From NCBI RefSeq assembly GCF_026627505.1, contig NZ_JAPNLK010000062.1:1-50449 (forward strand): a stretch of 50,449 nucleotides of DNA. Direction: 5' to 3'. Shown here one piece after another: positions 15,938 through 23,409 of the stretch (its first letter is position 1; the number at the start of each line of letters is the position of its first letter). Below the pieces are notes generated by a model. The model was not told where the DNA came from, ran no database searches, and saw only the letters and a program-made list of their open reading frames with translations. The position numbers were made by a program, and so were the translations under genes. The DNA is from Streptomyces sp. H27-H5. GTDB lineage: Bacteria > Actinomycetota > Actinomycetes > Streptomycetales > Streptomycetaceae.

Positions 15938-15963
15938 CAGGGTGTCCAAAAACGTGTCCAATG

Positions 15964-15988
15964 GGCGGACAGCGCTTCGGTGTCCGCC
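15964..15988 (+). terminator. Hairpin after thiE
   Basis: GGCGGACA (15964-15971) and TGTCCGCC (15981-15988) form a perfect 8-bp stem with a 9-base loop, 26 bases after thiE. It overlaps the expected -35 area of metF, so it may serve as terminator, operator, or both. Confidence 0.45.
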
Positions 15989-15998
15989 GGCACGCGTC

Positions 15999-16004
15999 TA
16001 ACCT
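15999..16004 (+). promoter_or_regulatory. Candidate -10 box of metF
   Basis: TAACCT lies 6 bases before the metF ATG, with TTCGGT 17 bases upstream of it as a weak -35 candidate. No Shine-Dalgarno fits in the gap, so metF mRNA is probably leaderless. Confidence 0.5.
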
Positions 16005-16010
16005 GCCGGT

Positions 16011-16925
16011 ATGGCCCTTGGTACCGCTTCCACCTGGTCGGACCGCGCACACACGGTCCGCGACCTCATCGCGTCCGGGCGCTCGTACTCCTTCGAGTTC
16101 TGGGCGCCCAAGACCGAGAAGGGCGAACGCAACCTCTGGAACGCGCTCCGCCGCATCGAGGCGGTGGCCCCCAGCTTCGTGTCCGTCACCTACGGGGCCG
16201 GCGGCTCCACGCGCGGAGGCACCGTACGGGCCACCGAGGCGATCGCCGCGAACACCACCCTCACCCCCGTCGCGCACCTCACCGCGGTGGACCAGTCCGT
16301 CGCGGAGCTGCGTCACGTCATCGGCCAGTTCGCCGACGCCGGCATCCGCAACATGCTCGCGCTGCGCGGGGACCCGCCGGGCGACCCCATGGCCGACTGG
16401 GTCAAGCACCCCGAGGGCGTGGACTACGCGGCCGACCTGGTCCGCCTGCTCAAGGAGTCCGGCGACTTCTGCGTCGGCGTCGCCGCCTTCCCCGAGATGC
16501 ACCCGCGTTCCGACGACTGGGACACGGACATCCGGCACTTCGTGGACAAGTGCCGCGCGGGCGCCGACTATGCGATCACCCAGATGTTCTTCGATCCGGA
16601 GAATTATCTGAGGCTCCGCGACAGTGTCGCGAAGGCGGGCTGTGACACCCCGATCATCCCCGAGGTCATGCCTGTTGTGGGCATCAAGCAGTTGGACCGG
16701 CTGCCCCAGCTCAGCACCGCGGTCTTCCCCTCGGCGGTAAAAGACCGCATGCTCGCGGTCAAGGACGATCCGGCCGCTGTACGCTCCATTGGCATCGAGT
16801 TCGCCACGGAGTTCTGCGCGCGGCTGCTGTCCGAGGGTGTTCCGGGGCTGCACTTCATCACGCTGAACAACTCCACGGCGACTCTCGAAATCTACGAGAA
16901 CCTGGGCCTGCACCAGCGGGCCTGA
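16011..16925 (+). CDS. metF: 5,10-methylenetetrahydrofolate reductase
   Basis: Reduces methylene-THF to methyl-THF with FAD, supplying the methyl group for methionine. The 304-residue barrel has the family landmarks SFEFWAPK with the catalytic Glu near residue 27, VSVTYGAGGSTR, MLALRGDPP, ADYAITQMFFD, and GLHFITLNNS. The ATG at 16011 is supported by homology and by a -10-like TAACCT 6 bases upstream. The next gene starts 50 bases later on the same strand. No cobalamin or SAM riboswitch fits in the short leader. Confidence 0.95.
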   Translation: MALGTASTWSDRAHTVRDLIASGRSYSFEFWAPKTEKGERNLWNALRRIEAVAPSFVSVTYGAGGSTRGGTVRATEAIAANTTLTPVAHLTAVDQSVAELRHVIGQFADAGIRNMLALRGDPPGDPMADWVKHPEGVDYAADLVRLLKESGDFCVGVAAFPEMHPRSDDWDTDIRHFVDKCRAGADYAITQMFFDPENYLRLRDSVAKAGCDTPIIPEVMPVVGIKQLDRLPQLSTAVFPSAVKDRMLAVKDDPAAVRSIGIEFATEFCARLLSEGVPGLHFITLNNSTATLEIYENLGLHQRA

Positions 16926-16975
16926 TCGGCCGTCCCCCGTTCCCGCGCCGGCGGCCGTACCGAGAGGGGCCACGC

Positions 16976-17878
16976 ATGGGAATGACGGTCCTCTACACCG
17001 CGTTCGGATTCGTCGCGTTGTGGCTGCTTGCCGAGGTCCTGATGCAGTACAAGGCCCGGCTCCGCTGGCGCCTGCTCGCCTTCGCCGGTTTCGCCGGCGT
17101 GGTCGCCGGGGTGGTGCTGCCCTCGGTGCTCGTCATCGCCGTCGGCGCGACCGCGTTCGCGATCGGCCAGACGCTGGTCACGCTCTCCTTCCGCAAGGGC
17201 TTCGTGGCCGGTTGGGCGCTGCGCCGCAGCGGGGAACCCGTCCGGCAGCAGAGGGGCCGGCGCCGGGGCGGCGGCGCGCGCGCCGAACGCCCCGCGCCCA
17301 CCCTGGAGGTGACGGGGCTGGAGTACGGCGACCGGACGACCGCCGGGCGCCACGACGGCGCGGACGCGCCCGACGACTTCGACGACCGAGAGACGAACGT
17401 CTTCACCCCGCAGCCGGTTCCCGAGGACACCGGCTCGTACGGGATACAGAGCTTCGCCCCCCAGTACGGCGACCCGTCGGGCCGGCCGGCCGAAACGGCC
17501 GCGTTCGCCTCGCCGTTCGCCGCGGCCGGGCAGGACGGCTCGTACGCGCCGCAGTACGACGCGCAGCCCCAGGGCGGCTACGACTACTCCGGCGGCTACC
17601 CGATGGGCGAGCAGCAGGTCTATGCGGCCTACTCGGACCCGTACATCGGCACCGGCGGTGGCGTCACCCCGCCCCAGAACAACGACTACGCGCCCTACCC
17701 GGACTACAGCGGGCAGCAGTACGCGATGGACACCCCGCCCGGCGGGGTCTGGGTACCGCAGCAGCGGTCCACCGACGAGTACGGCGGTCAGGCCTACCCG
17801 ACGGACGAGGAGTACCAGCAACAGCAGCAGTACCCGTACCAGGGCGGCTCCGGCGAGTACGAGCAGTACCGCTACTGA
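16976..17878 (+). CDS. Membrane protein with long Tyr/Gln/Gly-rich tail, function unknown
   Basis: A 300-residue protein I recognise only as a Streptomyces conserved hypothetical. Residues about 1-75 hold two or three hydrophobic segments (MTVLYTAFGFVALWLLAEVL, then FAGFAGVVAGVVLPSVLVIAVGATAFAIG). After an Arg/Gly-rich stretch (about 80-105) the rest is low-complexity and acidic, full of Tyr, Gln, Pro and Gly (SYAPQYDAQPQGGYDYSGGY and similar), ending QYRY. The tail is predicted to be disordered and cytoplasmic, and could scaffold partners or be phosphorylated on tyrosine. The ATG at 16976 follows GAGAGGGG. It may share the metF transcript. Confidence 0.8.
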   Translation: MGMTVLYTAFGFVALWLLAEVLMQYKARLRWRLLAFAGFAGVVAGVVLPSVLVIAVGATAFAIGQTLVTLSFRKGFVAGWALRRSGEPVRQQRGRRRGGGARAERPAPTLEVTGLEYGDRTTAGRHDGADAPDDFDDRETNVFTPQPVPEDTGSYGIQSFAPQYGDPSGRPAETAAFASPFAAAGQDGSYAPQYDAQPQGGYDYSGGYPMGEQQVYAAYSDPYIGTGGGVTPPQNNDYAPYPDYSGQQYAMDTPPGGVWVPQQRSTDEYGGQAYPTDEEYQQQQQYPYQGGSGEYEQYRY

Positions 17879-17905
17879 CCCGCCCGGCCCCGGCGCCCGG
17901 CCCGG

Positions 17906-19303
17906 CTAGCGGGACCCGCGGAACTCCGCACCCTCCACGATGAGCCCGGCCACCAGGGCGCCGGTCATGCCCGCGTGCGGGAGTCCGCCGCCGGGGTGGG
18001 CCCAGCCGCCGGCGAGGTACAACCCCGGCAGGCCCGTGGTGTTCGAGGGGTGGAGCAGCCGTCCGCCGGCCCCGGCGAGCGCGGGCGGCGGCACGGCACC
18101 GTCCAGGGCGCCCGTCGCTCCGGCGATGTCGGCCGGAGTGCGCAGTTCGTACCACAGCAGCCGCTCCCGCAGACCCGGCACGGCCGGGGCCGCCGCGGCG
18201 AGCAACTCCTCCGCGGAGGGCGCCGTGCCGGGCTCCGCCACCGCCTGGACGGTGACCGCCTCGTGTCCGGCGTCGGGCCGGACCGCGGGGTCGTCGGGCC
18301 GCAGCACGGTGAGGTCCGCGCCGACCAGGGTGCGGTGCACGGCCTCCGCCGGCCGGGGCCCGTCGAGGGCCAGGAACAGCGTGTACCGGCCGGGGAGCCC
18401 CGCCGGTGGGGCGGGGACCGCACCGGGCGCCGGCGGGATCGCCAGCGCCCGGGGATCGACCCCGCAGACCACGGCGTCCGCCTCCACCGCGCTCGCGTCG
18501 GCCAGCGAGAGGCCGGCGGCCCGGCCGTCGCGCTCCACGACCCCCCGCACGTCCGCGTCGAAGACGAAGTCCACCTTCCGTTCCAGGCAGCGCTCGTACA
18601 CGGCCGTGGCCAGCTCCCGGATCCCACCGCGCACGTACCAGCTCCCGAAGGTCTGCTCCATGTACGGGAGCACCGCCGCCGAGGCGGGCGCGTCCGCGGG
18701 GCGCAGACCGTACGCGCGCACCCGGGTGGTCAGCAGCTCCCCGAGCGGCCCGCCCAGCTCCCGCTCGGCCACCTCGGCGAGGGTCGGCGGGCGCCGCCGC
18801 AGCAGACCGCTCTTGCGCAACGCCGGGTAGGGGTCCGTGCCCAGCACCTGCCAGTCGGGGCGCAGCGGCTCCTCCAGCAGCGGACGGCGGGTGGCGTTCC
18901 AGGCGTCCCGGGCGCGCCCGAGCACCCCGTTCCAGCGGTCCCCGGAGCCCGCGCCGAAAGCCTCGTCGAGCACGGCGGCCGCACCCCCGCGCGAGGCGTT
19001 GGGGAGCGTGACCGAGGTGCCGTCCGGCAGCAGGTGCCGCACGGCGGGGTCCACCTGGACGAGCTCGACGCACTCCTCCAGCGACTTCCTGCCCGTCTTC
19101 ACGAACAGGTCGCGGTAGACGGCGGGCAGGTGCAACAGCCCCGGGCCGGTGTCGAAGGCGAAACCGTCGCGTTCGTACCGGCCGACCGAGCCGCCGTACG
19201 TGGAGCCACGCTCGTACACCGTCACCCGGTGGCCCGCCACGGCCAACCGGGCCGCCGTCGCCATCGCGCCCATCCCGGCGCCGATCACCGCAATTCGTGC
19301 CAT
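17906..19303 (-). CDS. Phytoene-desaturase-like (CrtI family) flavoprotein
   Basis: A 465-residue NAD(P)/FAD-dependent protein. It begins with the FAD motif AVIGAGMGAMATAARLA and the CrtI-style GGSVGRYERDGFAFDTGPGLL, and ends with the second FAD segment GLYLAGGWAHPGGGLPHAGMTGA. No phytoene synthase, cyclase or other carotenoid gene is near, so it more likely acts on a different polyene, isoprenoid or retinoid-like substrate. The usual CrtI length is about 500, and this member is slightly short but intact. The ATG has TAGGCT 7 bases upstream on its strand. It converges on the preceding Tyr-rich membrane protein gene. Confidence 0.85.
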   Translation of the reverse strand: MARIAVIGAGMGAMATAARLAVAGHRVTVYERGSTYGGSVGRYERDGFAFDTGPGLLHLPAVYRDLFVKTGRKSLEECVELVQVDPAVRHLLPDGTSVTLPNASRGGAAAVLDEAFGAGSGDRWNGVLGRARDAWNATRRPLLEEPLRPDWQVLGTDPYPALRKSGLLRRRPPTLAEVAERELGGPLGELLTTRVRAYGLRPADAPASAAVLPYMEQTFGSWYVRGGIRELATAVYERCLERKVDFVFDADVRGVVERDGRAAGLSLADASAVEADAVVCGVDPRALAIPPAPGAVPAPPAGLPGRYTLFLALDGPRPAEAVHRTLVGADLTVLRPDDPAVRPDAGHEAVTVQAVAEPGTAPSAEELLAAAAPAVPGLRERLLWYELRTPADIAGATGALDGAVPPPALAGAGGRLLHPSNTTGLPGLYLAGGWAHPGGGLPHAGMTGALVAGLIVEGAEFRGSR

Positions 19304-19310
19304 GCGGCTG

Positions 19311-19316
19311 AGCCTA
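19311..19316 (-). promoter_or_regulatory. Candidate -10 box of the CrtI-like gene
   Basis: TAGGCT on the minus strand is 7 bases before the ATG, with no Shine-Dalgarno. This predicts a leaderless mRNA. Confidence 0.45.
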
Positions 19317-19399
19317 TCGAGCGTACCGGGGGCCGGGTCGGCGAGGTCGTACGAGGTCAGGGCGGGCGGCGGAGCCCGGCCGGCGCCGGCGCCCGACGG

Positions 19400-20029
19400 T
19401 TAGTGCGGTGGTGGCGCGCCGGAGGTCCGGCGCAACTCGGCGGCCATCCGCTTCTCCTCGCGGCGTTGGGCCCGCCGCCTCCGGTAGCGGCGGATCCGGC
19501 TCCAGAGGAAGAAGATCATCGCCAGGCCGGCCGCCAGCAGCACGGCCGCGATGATCGCGGCGGCCTGGGGGTTGAACATGGCGAAGGTGACGATGCCCGC
19601 GACACCGAGATCCTCGGCGGTGCTGAGGGCGATGTTGGTGAACGGTTCCGGTGAGGTGTTGACCGCCATCCGGGTGCCGGCCTTGACGAAATGGCTGGCC
19701 AGCGCGGTGGAGCCGCCGACGGCGCCCGCGGCCAGGTCGGGGAGCGAGCCGCTCTGCCCGGCCAGCAGGGCCCCGACCACCGCACCCGCCACCGGGCGGA
19801 TCACGGTGTGGAGGGTGTCCCACAGCGAGTCCACATAGGGGATCTTGTCGGCCACCGCCTCGCAGAGGAACAGCACGCCCGCGACGATCAGGACGTCGGG
19901 GCGCTGCAACGACGCCGGAACCTCGTCCGTGAGCCCGGTCGCGCCGAAGATGCCGAGCAGGAGGACCACGGCGTACGCGTTGATCCCGCTGGCCCAGCCG
20001 CTGGTGAAGACCAGGGGCAGCACAGTCAT
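19400..20029 (-). CDS. DUF4126 integral membrane protein
   Basis: A 209-residue protein with the DUF4126 opening LPLVFTSGWASGINAYAVVL and about five membrane spans (including VLIVAGVLFLCEAVADKI, PVAGAVVGALLAG, IVTFAMFNPQAAAIIAAVLL). The C-terminus is a very basic cytoplasmic tail (RRYRRRRAQRREEKR). The function of the family is unknown. The ATG at 20029 is used because the family begins there; the frame extends upstream but without sensible sequence. No Shine-Dalgarno is visible, and a CATGAT 6 bases upstream could be a -10 for a leaderless mRNA. The CrtI-like gene follows after 96 bases. Confidence 0.82.
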   Translation of the reverse strand: MTVLPLVFTSGWASGINAYAVVLLLGIFGATGLTDEVPASLQRPDVLIVAGVLFLCEAVADKIPYVDSLWDTLHTVIRPVAGAVVGALLAGQSGSLPDLAAGAVGGSTALASHFVKAGTRMAVNTSPEPFTNIALSTAEDLGVAGIVTFAMFNPQAAAIIAAVLLAAGLAMIFFLWSRIRRYRRRRAQRREEKRMAAELRRTSGAPPPH

Positions 20030-20069
20030 TCGGTCATCATGCCGCAGGAGGGGTGATCCGGGAGAACGA

Positions 20070-20105
20070 CGAGGGGACGGCCGCCCGTCGGCGACCGTCC
20101 CCTCG
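20070..20105 (-). terminator. Terminator hairpin after the DUF3040 gene
   Basis: An 11-bp perfect stem (20070-20080 with 20095-20105, CGAGGGGACGG/CCGTCCCCTCG) with a 14-base loop starts 16 bases beyond the stop codon at 20122 on the minus strand. Confidence 0.65.
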
Positions 20106-20121
20106 CTCATGTCCTGTGGAG

Positions 20122-20523
20122 CTACTGCCCCTGTTCGTCACGGCGGCGCTGCCACCGTTCCTCGATGCGGGTCATCATCGACCGACGCTGTCGGTTCCGG
20201 CCACGGGCCGAACCACCTGCACTGCCGGAGACGGGCTGCTCGCCAGGCTTGGGTGCCTTGCGCCAACCGGTGACCACGAGAACCGTACAGCCCAGCATGA
20301 CGAGGAAACCCACCACGCTGATCCAGAGCACGTTCGGCACGATCACACCGGTCATGAGGAGCGCGATACCCACCACAATGCCTGCGACTGCCTGGTATAC
20401 CCGTCGCCGGGTGTACGTGCGCAGTCCGCTTCCCTCAAGCGCTGTCGCGAACTTGGGATCTTCGGCGTACAGCGCTCGCTCCATCTGCTCGAGCATTCGC
20501 TGCTCGTGCTCCGAGAGCGGCAC
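20122..20523 (-). CDS. DUF3040 actinobacterial membrane protein
   Basis: A 133-residue protein of the actinobacteria-specific DUF3040 family. It begins PLSEHEQRMLEQMERALYAE, the signature segment, followed by two membrane spans (about 50-92: VYQAVAGIVVGIALLMTGVI, LWISVVGFLVMLGCTVLVV) and a basic cytoplasmic tail. I recall the S. coelicolor counterpart as SCO2097, a small membrane protein linked in interaction studies to the sporulation wall-synthesis complex; its role is not settled. The start is GTG 20523, seven bases after GAGGAGG. The ATG at 20538 would overlap that site and is less likely. Confidence 0.85.
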   Translation of the reverse strand: MPLSEHEQRMLEQMERALYAEDPKFATALEGSGLRTYTRRRVYQAVAGIVVGIALLMTGVIVPNVLWISVVGFLVMLGCTVLVVTGWRKAPKPGEQPVSGSAGGSARGRNRQRRSMMTRIEERWQRRRDEQGQ

Positions 20524-20788
20524 GGGAGTCCTCCTCATCCGTCGGTCGCGAAGGGTAGCGACCAGGGGTCCCCTTCAGGATAGGCGGGGAATCGCCCCCG
20601 TGATACCCGCCCTCTACGCCACGTTCGAAATAAAGCCCTGCGCACAAACCGTACCGTCGCCTGTGCGGTCACTGAGGCGCTTATTCCCCAATGGTTCGTC
20701 CGCCATGCCGCCGGTGTCCTCGATCATACGGGGCCGGCGGCCGGTTCACAGGGTGTCCGCGGATCCGCGTGCGCGGACGCGCCGCAGA

Positions 20789-21547
20789 TCAGGCGCTCTT
20801 CTCGCCCAAAACGTGCAACTGCGTGGCGACCGCGTGGAAGGCCGGCAGCTCGGCGGCGGCCTCCTCCAGACGCAGCAGCGCCTCCACCGCGCCGGGCTCG
20901 GTGTCGACCAGGACGCCCGGGACGAGGTCCGCGAAGATCCGTACACCGTGCACCGCGCCGACCTCCAGGCCGGCTCCACCCACCAGCTCGGTGAGCTGCT
21001 CGGCGGTGAAGCGGCGCGGGACCGGGTCGCCGGATCCCCAACGGCCCGCCGGGTCGGTGAGGGCGGTACGGGCCTCGGTGAAGTGCCCCGCCAGGGCGCG
21101 GGCCAGGACGGCTCCGCCGAGTCCGGCGCCGAGCAGGCTCAGGATCCCGCCCGGTCGCAGGGCCGCGACGGCGTTGGCCACGCCCTCGGCCGGGTCGTCC
21201 ACGTACTCCAGCACACCGTGGCAGAGCACCACGTCGTACGCGTCCCGGTCGACGACGTCCAGCAGGCCCTGGGCGTCGCCCTGGACACCGCGCACCAGAT
21301 CGGCGACACCGGCCTCGGAGACCCGACGCTCCAGCCCGAACAGCGCGTTGGGGCTGGGGTCGACCACCGTCACCCGGTGGCCCAGTCGGGCCACCGGGAC
21401 GGCGAACTTGCCGGTGCCGCCGCCGGTGTCCAGCACGTCCAGCGCTTCCCGCCCGGTCGCCTTCACCCGGCGGTCGAGGGCCTCCTTGAGGACCTCCCAC
21501 ACCACGGCGGTGCGGAGGGAGGCACGGGGGCGGGAAGTGTCCGACAC
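20789..21547 (-). CDS. SAM-dependent methyltransferase
   Basis: A 252-residue class I methyltransferase. The SAM-binding motif I VLDTGGGTGKFAVPVA is near residues 38-53, motif II is VVDPSPNAL, motif post-I GVQGDAQGLLDVV, and motif IV DVVLCHGVLEYVDDP. The C-terminal half has the layout of a small-molecule methyltransferase of the UbiE/CmoA-like group, but the substrate is unknown. The GTG start is preceded by GAGGAG. The next gene on the strand, the HEPN protein, ends 72 bases upstream, so they may be cotranscribed. About 265 bases with nothing recognised separate it from the DUF3040 gene. Confidence 0.85.
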   Translation of the reverse strand: MSDTSRPRASLRTAVVWEVLKEALDRRVKATGREALDVLDTGGGTGKFAVPVARLGHRVTVVDPSPNALFGLERRVSEAGVADLVRGVQGDAQGLLDVVDRDAYDVVLCHGVLEYVDDPAEGVANAVAALRPGGILSLLGAGLGGAVLARALAGHFTEARTALTDPAGRWGSGDPVPRRFTAEQLTELVGGAGLEVGAVHGVRIFADLVPGVLVDTEPGAVEALLRLEEAAAELPAFHAVATQLHVLGEKSA

Positions 21548-21619
21548 GGCTGATGGCTCCTCGGCGCGGTAAGGGTGAGCGGGCGTGCCCCACCCTATTG
21601 CCTCAGGCCGCGGACCAGC

Positions 21620-22123
21620 TCATCCCGCGTGCGGACGCTCCGGCCGGGGCTGCGGCAGGGCCTTGGGCAGCTCCTGCGCGGCCGGGGTCACCGGTCGCAG
21701 GGACAGCATCCGCTCGACCAGGCGCAGGAACATCCCCACTTCGCGGACGAGGTCGTCGGCCTCCCGGCCGGTCGCCGCGTCCGGTATGCCGGCCTCGGCC
21801 CGGGCCCGACGGTCGGCGCCGGAGGCGAACAGGGCGCTCCACTCCGTCAGCTCCGGGGCTATCTCCGGCAGCACCTCCCACGCGCTGCGGATCCGGGGCC
21901 GTCGGCGCGGGTTGACCGGTTCGGGCCTGCCGCGAGCGGCCAGCACGGCCGCGGCCGCGCGCAGCGCCGCGAGGTGGGCGGTGGCGTAGCGCTCATTGGG
22001 CCGGGACAGTCCGACCGCCTCGGTCAGGCCGCGGTGGGCCTTGGCGAGCAGATCGAGGGCGGCCGGCGGTGCCGACGACTTCCTCGGGACGGGGTGGACA
22101 GGGGACGGGGACGGTGTGGCCAT
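21620..22123 (-). CDS. SAV_6107-family HEPN protein
   Basis: A 167-residue protein I recognise as the SAV_6107 HEPN family of Streptomyces and relatives. The helical core runs from about residue 20 to 140 (AALDLLAKAHRGLTEAV, YATAHLAALRAAAAVLA, VLPEIAPELTEWSALFA, EADDLVREVGMFLRLVERM). The HEPN R-x4-H motif is present as Arg45-YATA-His50, which in other families is an RNase active site. There is no MNT-type antitoxin partner. The Pro-rich ends look disordered. The ATG at 22123 follows a perfect AGGAGG. It is divergent from the TetR-regulated operon. Confidence 0.82.
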   Translation of the reverse strand: MATPSPSPVHPVPRKSSAPPAALDLLAKAHRGLTEAVGLSRPNERYATAHLAALRAAAAVLAARGRPEPVNPRRRPRIRSAWEVLPEIAPELTEWSALFASGADRRARAEAGIPDAATGREADDLVREVGMFLRLVERMLSLRPVTPAAQELPKALPQPRPERPHAG

Positions 22124-22364
22124 GACGAACCTCCTGTCGATGCGTGCTGCTTCTGATGCCGGGTACTGCGTGGGTACCGCCTCTTCGGGTACTGGCTGTT
22201 CGGGTACCGCCGTTCGGGTGGTGCTGCCTTGCCCACCGCGTTGTCGCGCTGCGTGAGTCCATCGTGACGCCCGCCACTGACAATCCCGGTGACCTGCACT
22301 TTTACCCCCCATTGGGGATCTTCATCCCCCCTCTTGCCGATGACCCGTCACGGAACCTGCTAGT

Positions 22365-22390
22365 TTTTGAACTGACCGGTCAGTTCAAAA
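22365..22390. promoter_or_regulatory. 26-bp perfect palindrome, likely TetR operator
   Basis: TTTTGAACTGACC and its exact reverse complement meet without a spacer, ending 14 bases before the ATPase GTG. The core GACCGGTC is common in TetR-family operators. The operon it heads ends with a tetR-type gene, so autoregulation is the simplest reading. It lies in the only AT-rich patch of the intergenic region. Confidence 0.82.
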
Positions 22391-22404
22391 GAAGGGGGGG
22401 CGGC

Positions 22405-23409
22405 GTGGAGAGCCCACACGGGGCGGCCGTCAAGGCCGAGGACTTCGGACTCAAGGGCCCGCGCGGCTGGGTCTTCCGGGGCGTGGGGATCGACGCCGCG
22501 CCCGGTTCGCTCATCGCGCTCGAAGGTCCCTCCGGAAGCGGCCGGACCTGCCTGCTGCTCGCCCTCACCGGCCGGATGAAGCCTTCCGAGGGCCGCGCCG
22601 AGATCGGCGGGCACCCGCTGCCGAAGAAGATGACCGCGGTGCGGCGGATCGCCGCCCTCGGGCACGTCCCCGGGGTCAACGACCTCGACGAGGCGCTCAC
22701 CGTCGCCGAGCAACTGCGCGAGGGAGCCATGCTCCAGCGCCGCTACGAGGGCCCCGTGCGGGCCCTGTTCCGGCCGCGCTCGGAGCGCCGCGCCGCCGCC
22801 GCGAACCGGATCGAGGAGGCCCTCGCGGCCGCCGGGCTCGACCCGGCGACCCTGCCCAAGGGGCCGCGCACCTCCGTCCGCGACCTGGAGCGCCTGGAGG
22901 CCGTCCGGCTGTCCGTGGCCATCGCCCTGCTGGGCGGGCCCCGACTGCTGGCCCTCGACGACACCGACCTCAAGCTCTCGACCGCCGAACGCGCCGAACT
23001 GTGGGCGCTGCTCCGCTCGATCGCCGACCGGGGGACCACCGTCCTCGCGGTGTGCAACGAGGCGCCGGAGGGGGTCCTGGTCCTGCGCACGGTCGAGCCC
23101 ACCGCCGAGCCGACCACCGCGCTCGCGGGGTCGCCCGCCCCGGCCGTCCGGTCGGGCGGCGGCGCGGAACCCGCGATCACCTGGGGTGCCAAGCCCGACG
23201 GCACGGCGGAGCCGGCGGACGAGCCGGAGCCGCAGGCCGCACCGGAGGCCGACCCCGACACCCGGGCCGGCACGGAGCCGGAAAGCGACGCCGAGCCCGA
23301 CACCGGCGAGGACGGCGACCCGGCCACCCCCACCACCGACACGCACGACGACACCGACGACGACACGAAGGGGACGGACGATGCGCTCGCCGAAGCTCGC
23401 CGCGCTTGA
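22405..23409 (+). CDS. Degenerate ABC-type ATPase with acidic tail
   Basis: A 334-residue ATP-binding-cassette protein, upstream of a YhgE-type membrane protein. The fold is recognisable (residues about 10-225) but the catalytic motifs are altered: Walker A is GPSGSGRT with Arg47 in place of the invariant Lys, the ABC signature LSGGQ is replaced by SVRDLER (about 157-163), Walker B is LLALDD with Asp in the position of the catalytic Glu, and the H-loop His is Asn218 (VLAVCNEA). It probably binds but does not hydrolyse ATP efficiently. Residues about 225-334 are an acidic Pro/Thr/Asp/Glu-rich tail. GTG 22405 is chosen for its GAAGGGGGGG site, just after the operator. It overlaps the next gene by 29 bases. 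Confidence 0.8.
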   Translation: MESPHGAAVKAEDFGLKGPRGWVFRGVGIDAAPGSLIALEGPSGSGRTCLLLALTGRMKPSEGRAEIGGHPLPKKMTAVRRIAALGHVPGVNDLDEALTVAEQLREGAMLQRRYEGPVRALFRPRSERRAAAANRIEEALAAAGLDPATLPKGPRTSVRDLERLEAVRLSVAIALLGGPRLLALDDTDLKLSTAERAELWALLRSIADRGTTVLAVCNEAPEGVLVLRTVEPTAEPTTALAGSPAPAVRSGGGAEPAITWGAKPDGTAEPADEPEPQAAPEADPDTRAGTEPESDAEPDTGEDGDPATPTTDTHDDTDDDTKGTDDALAEARRA

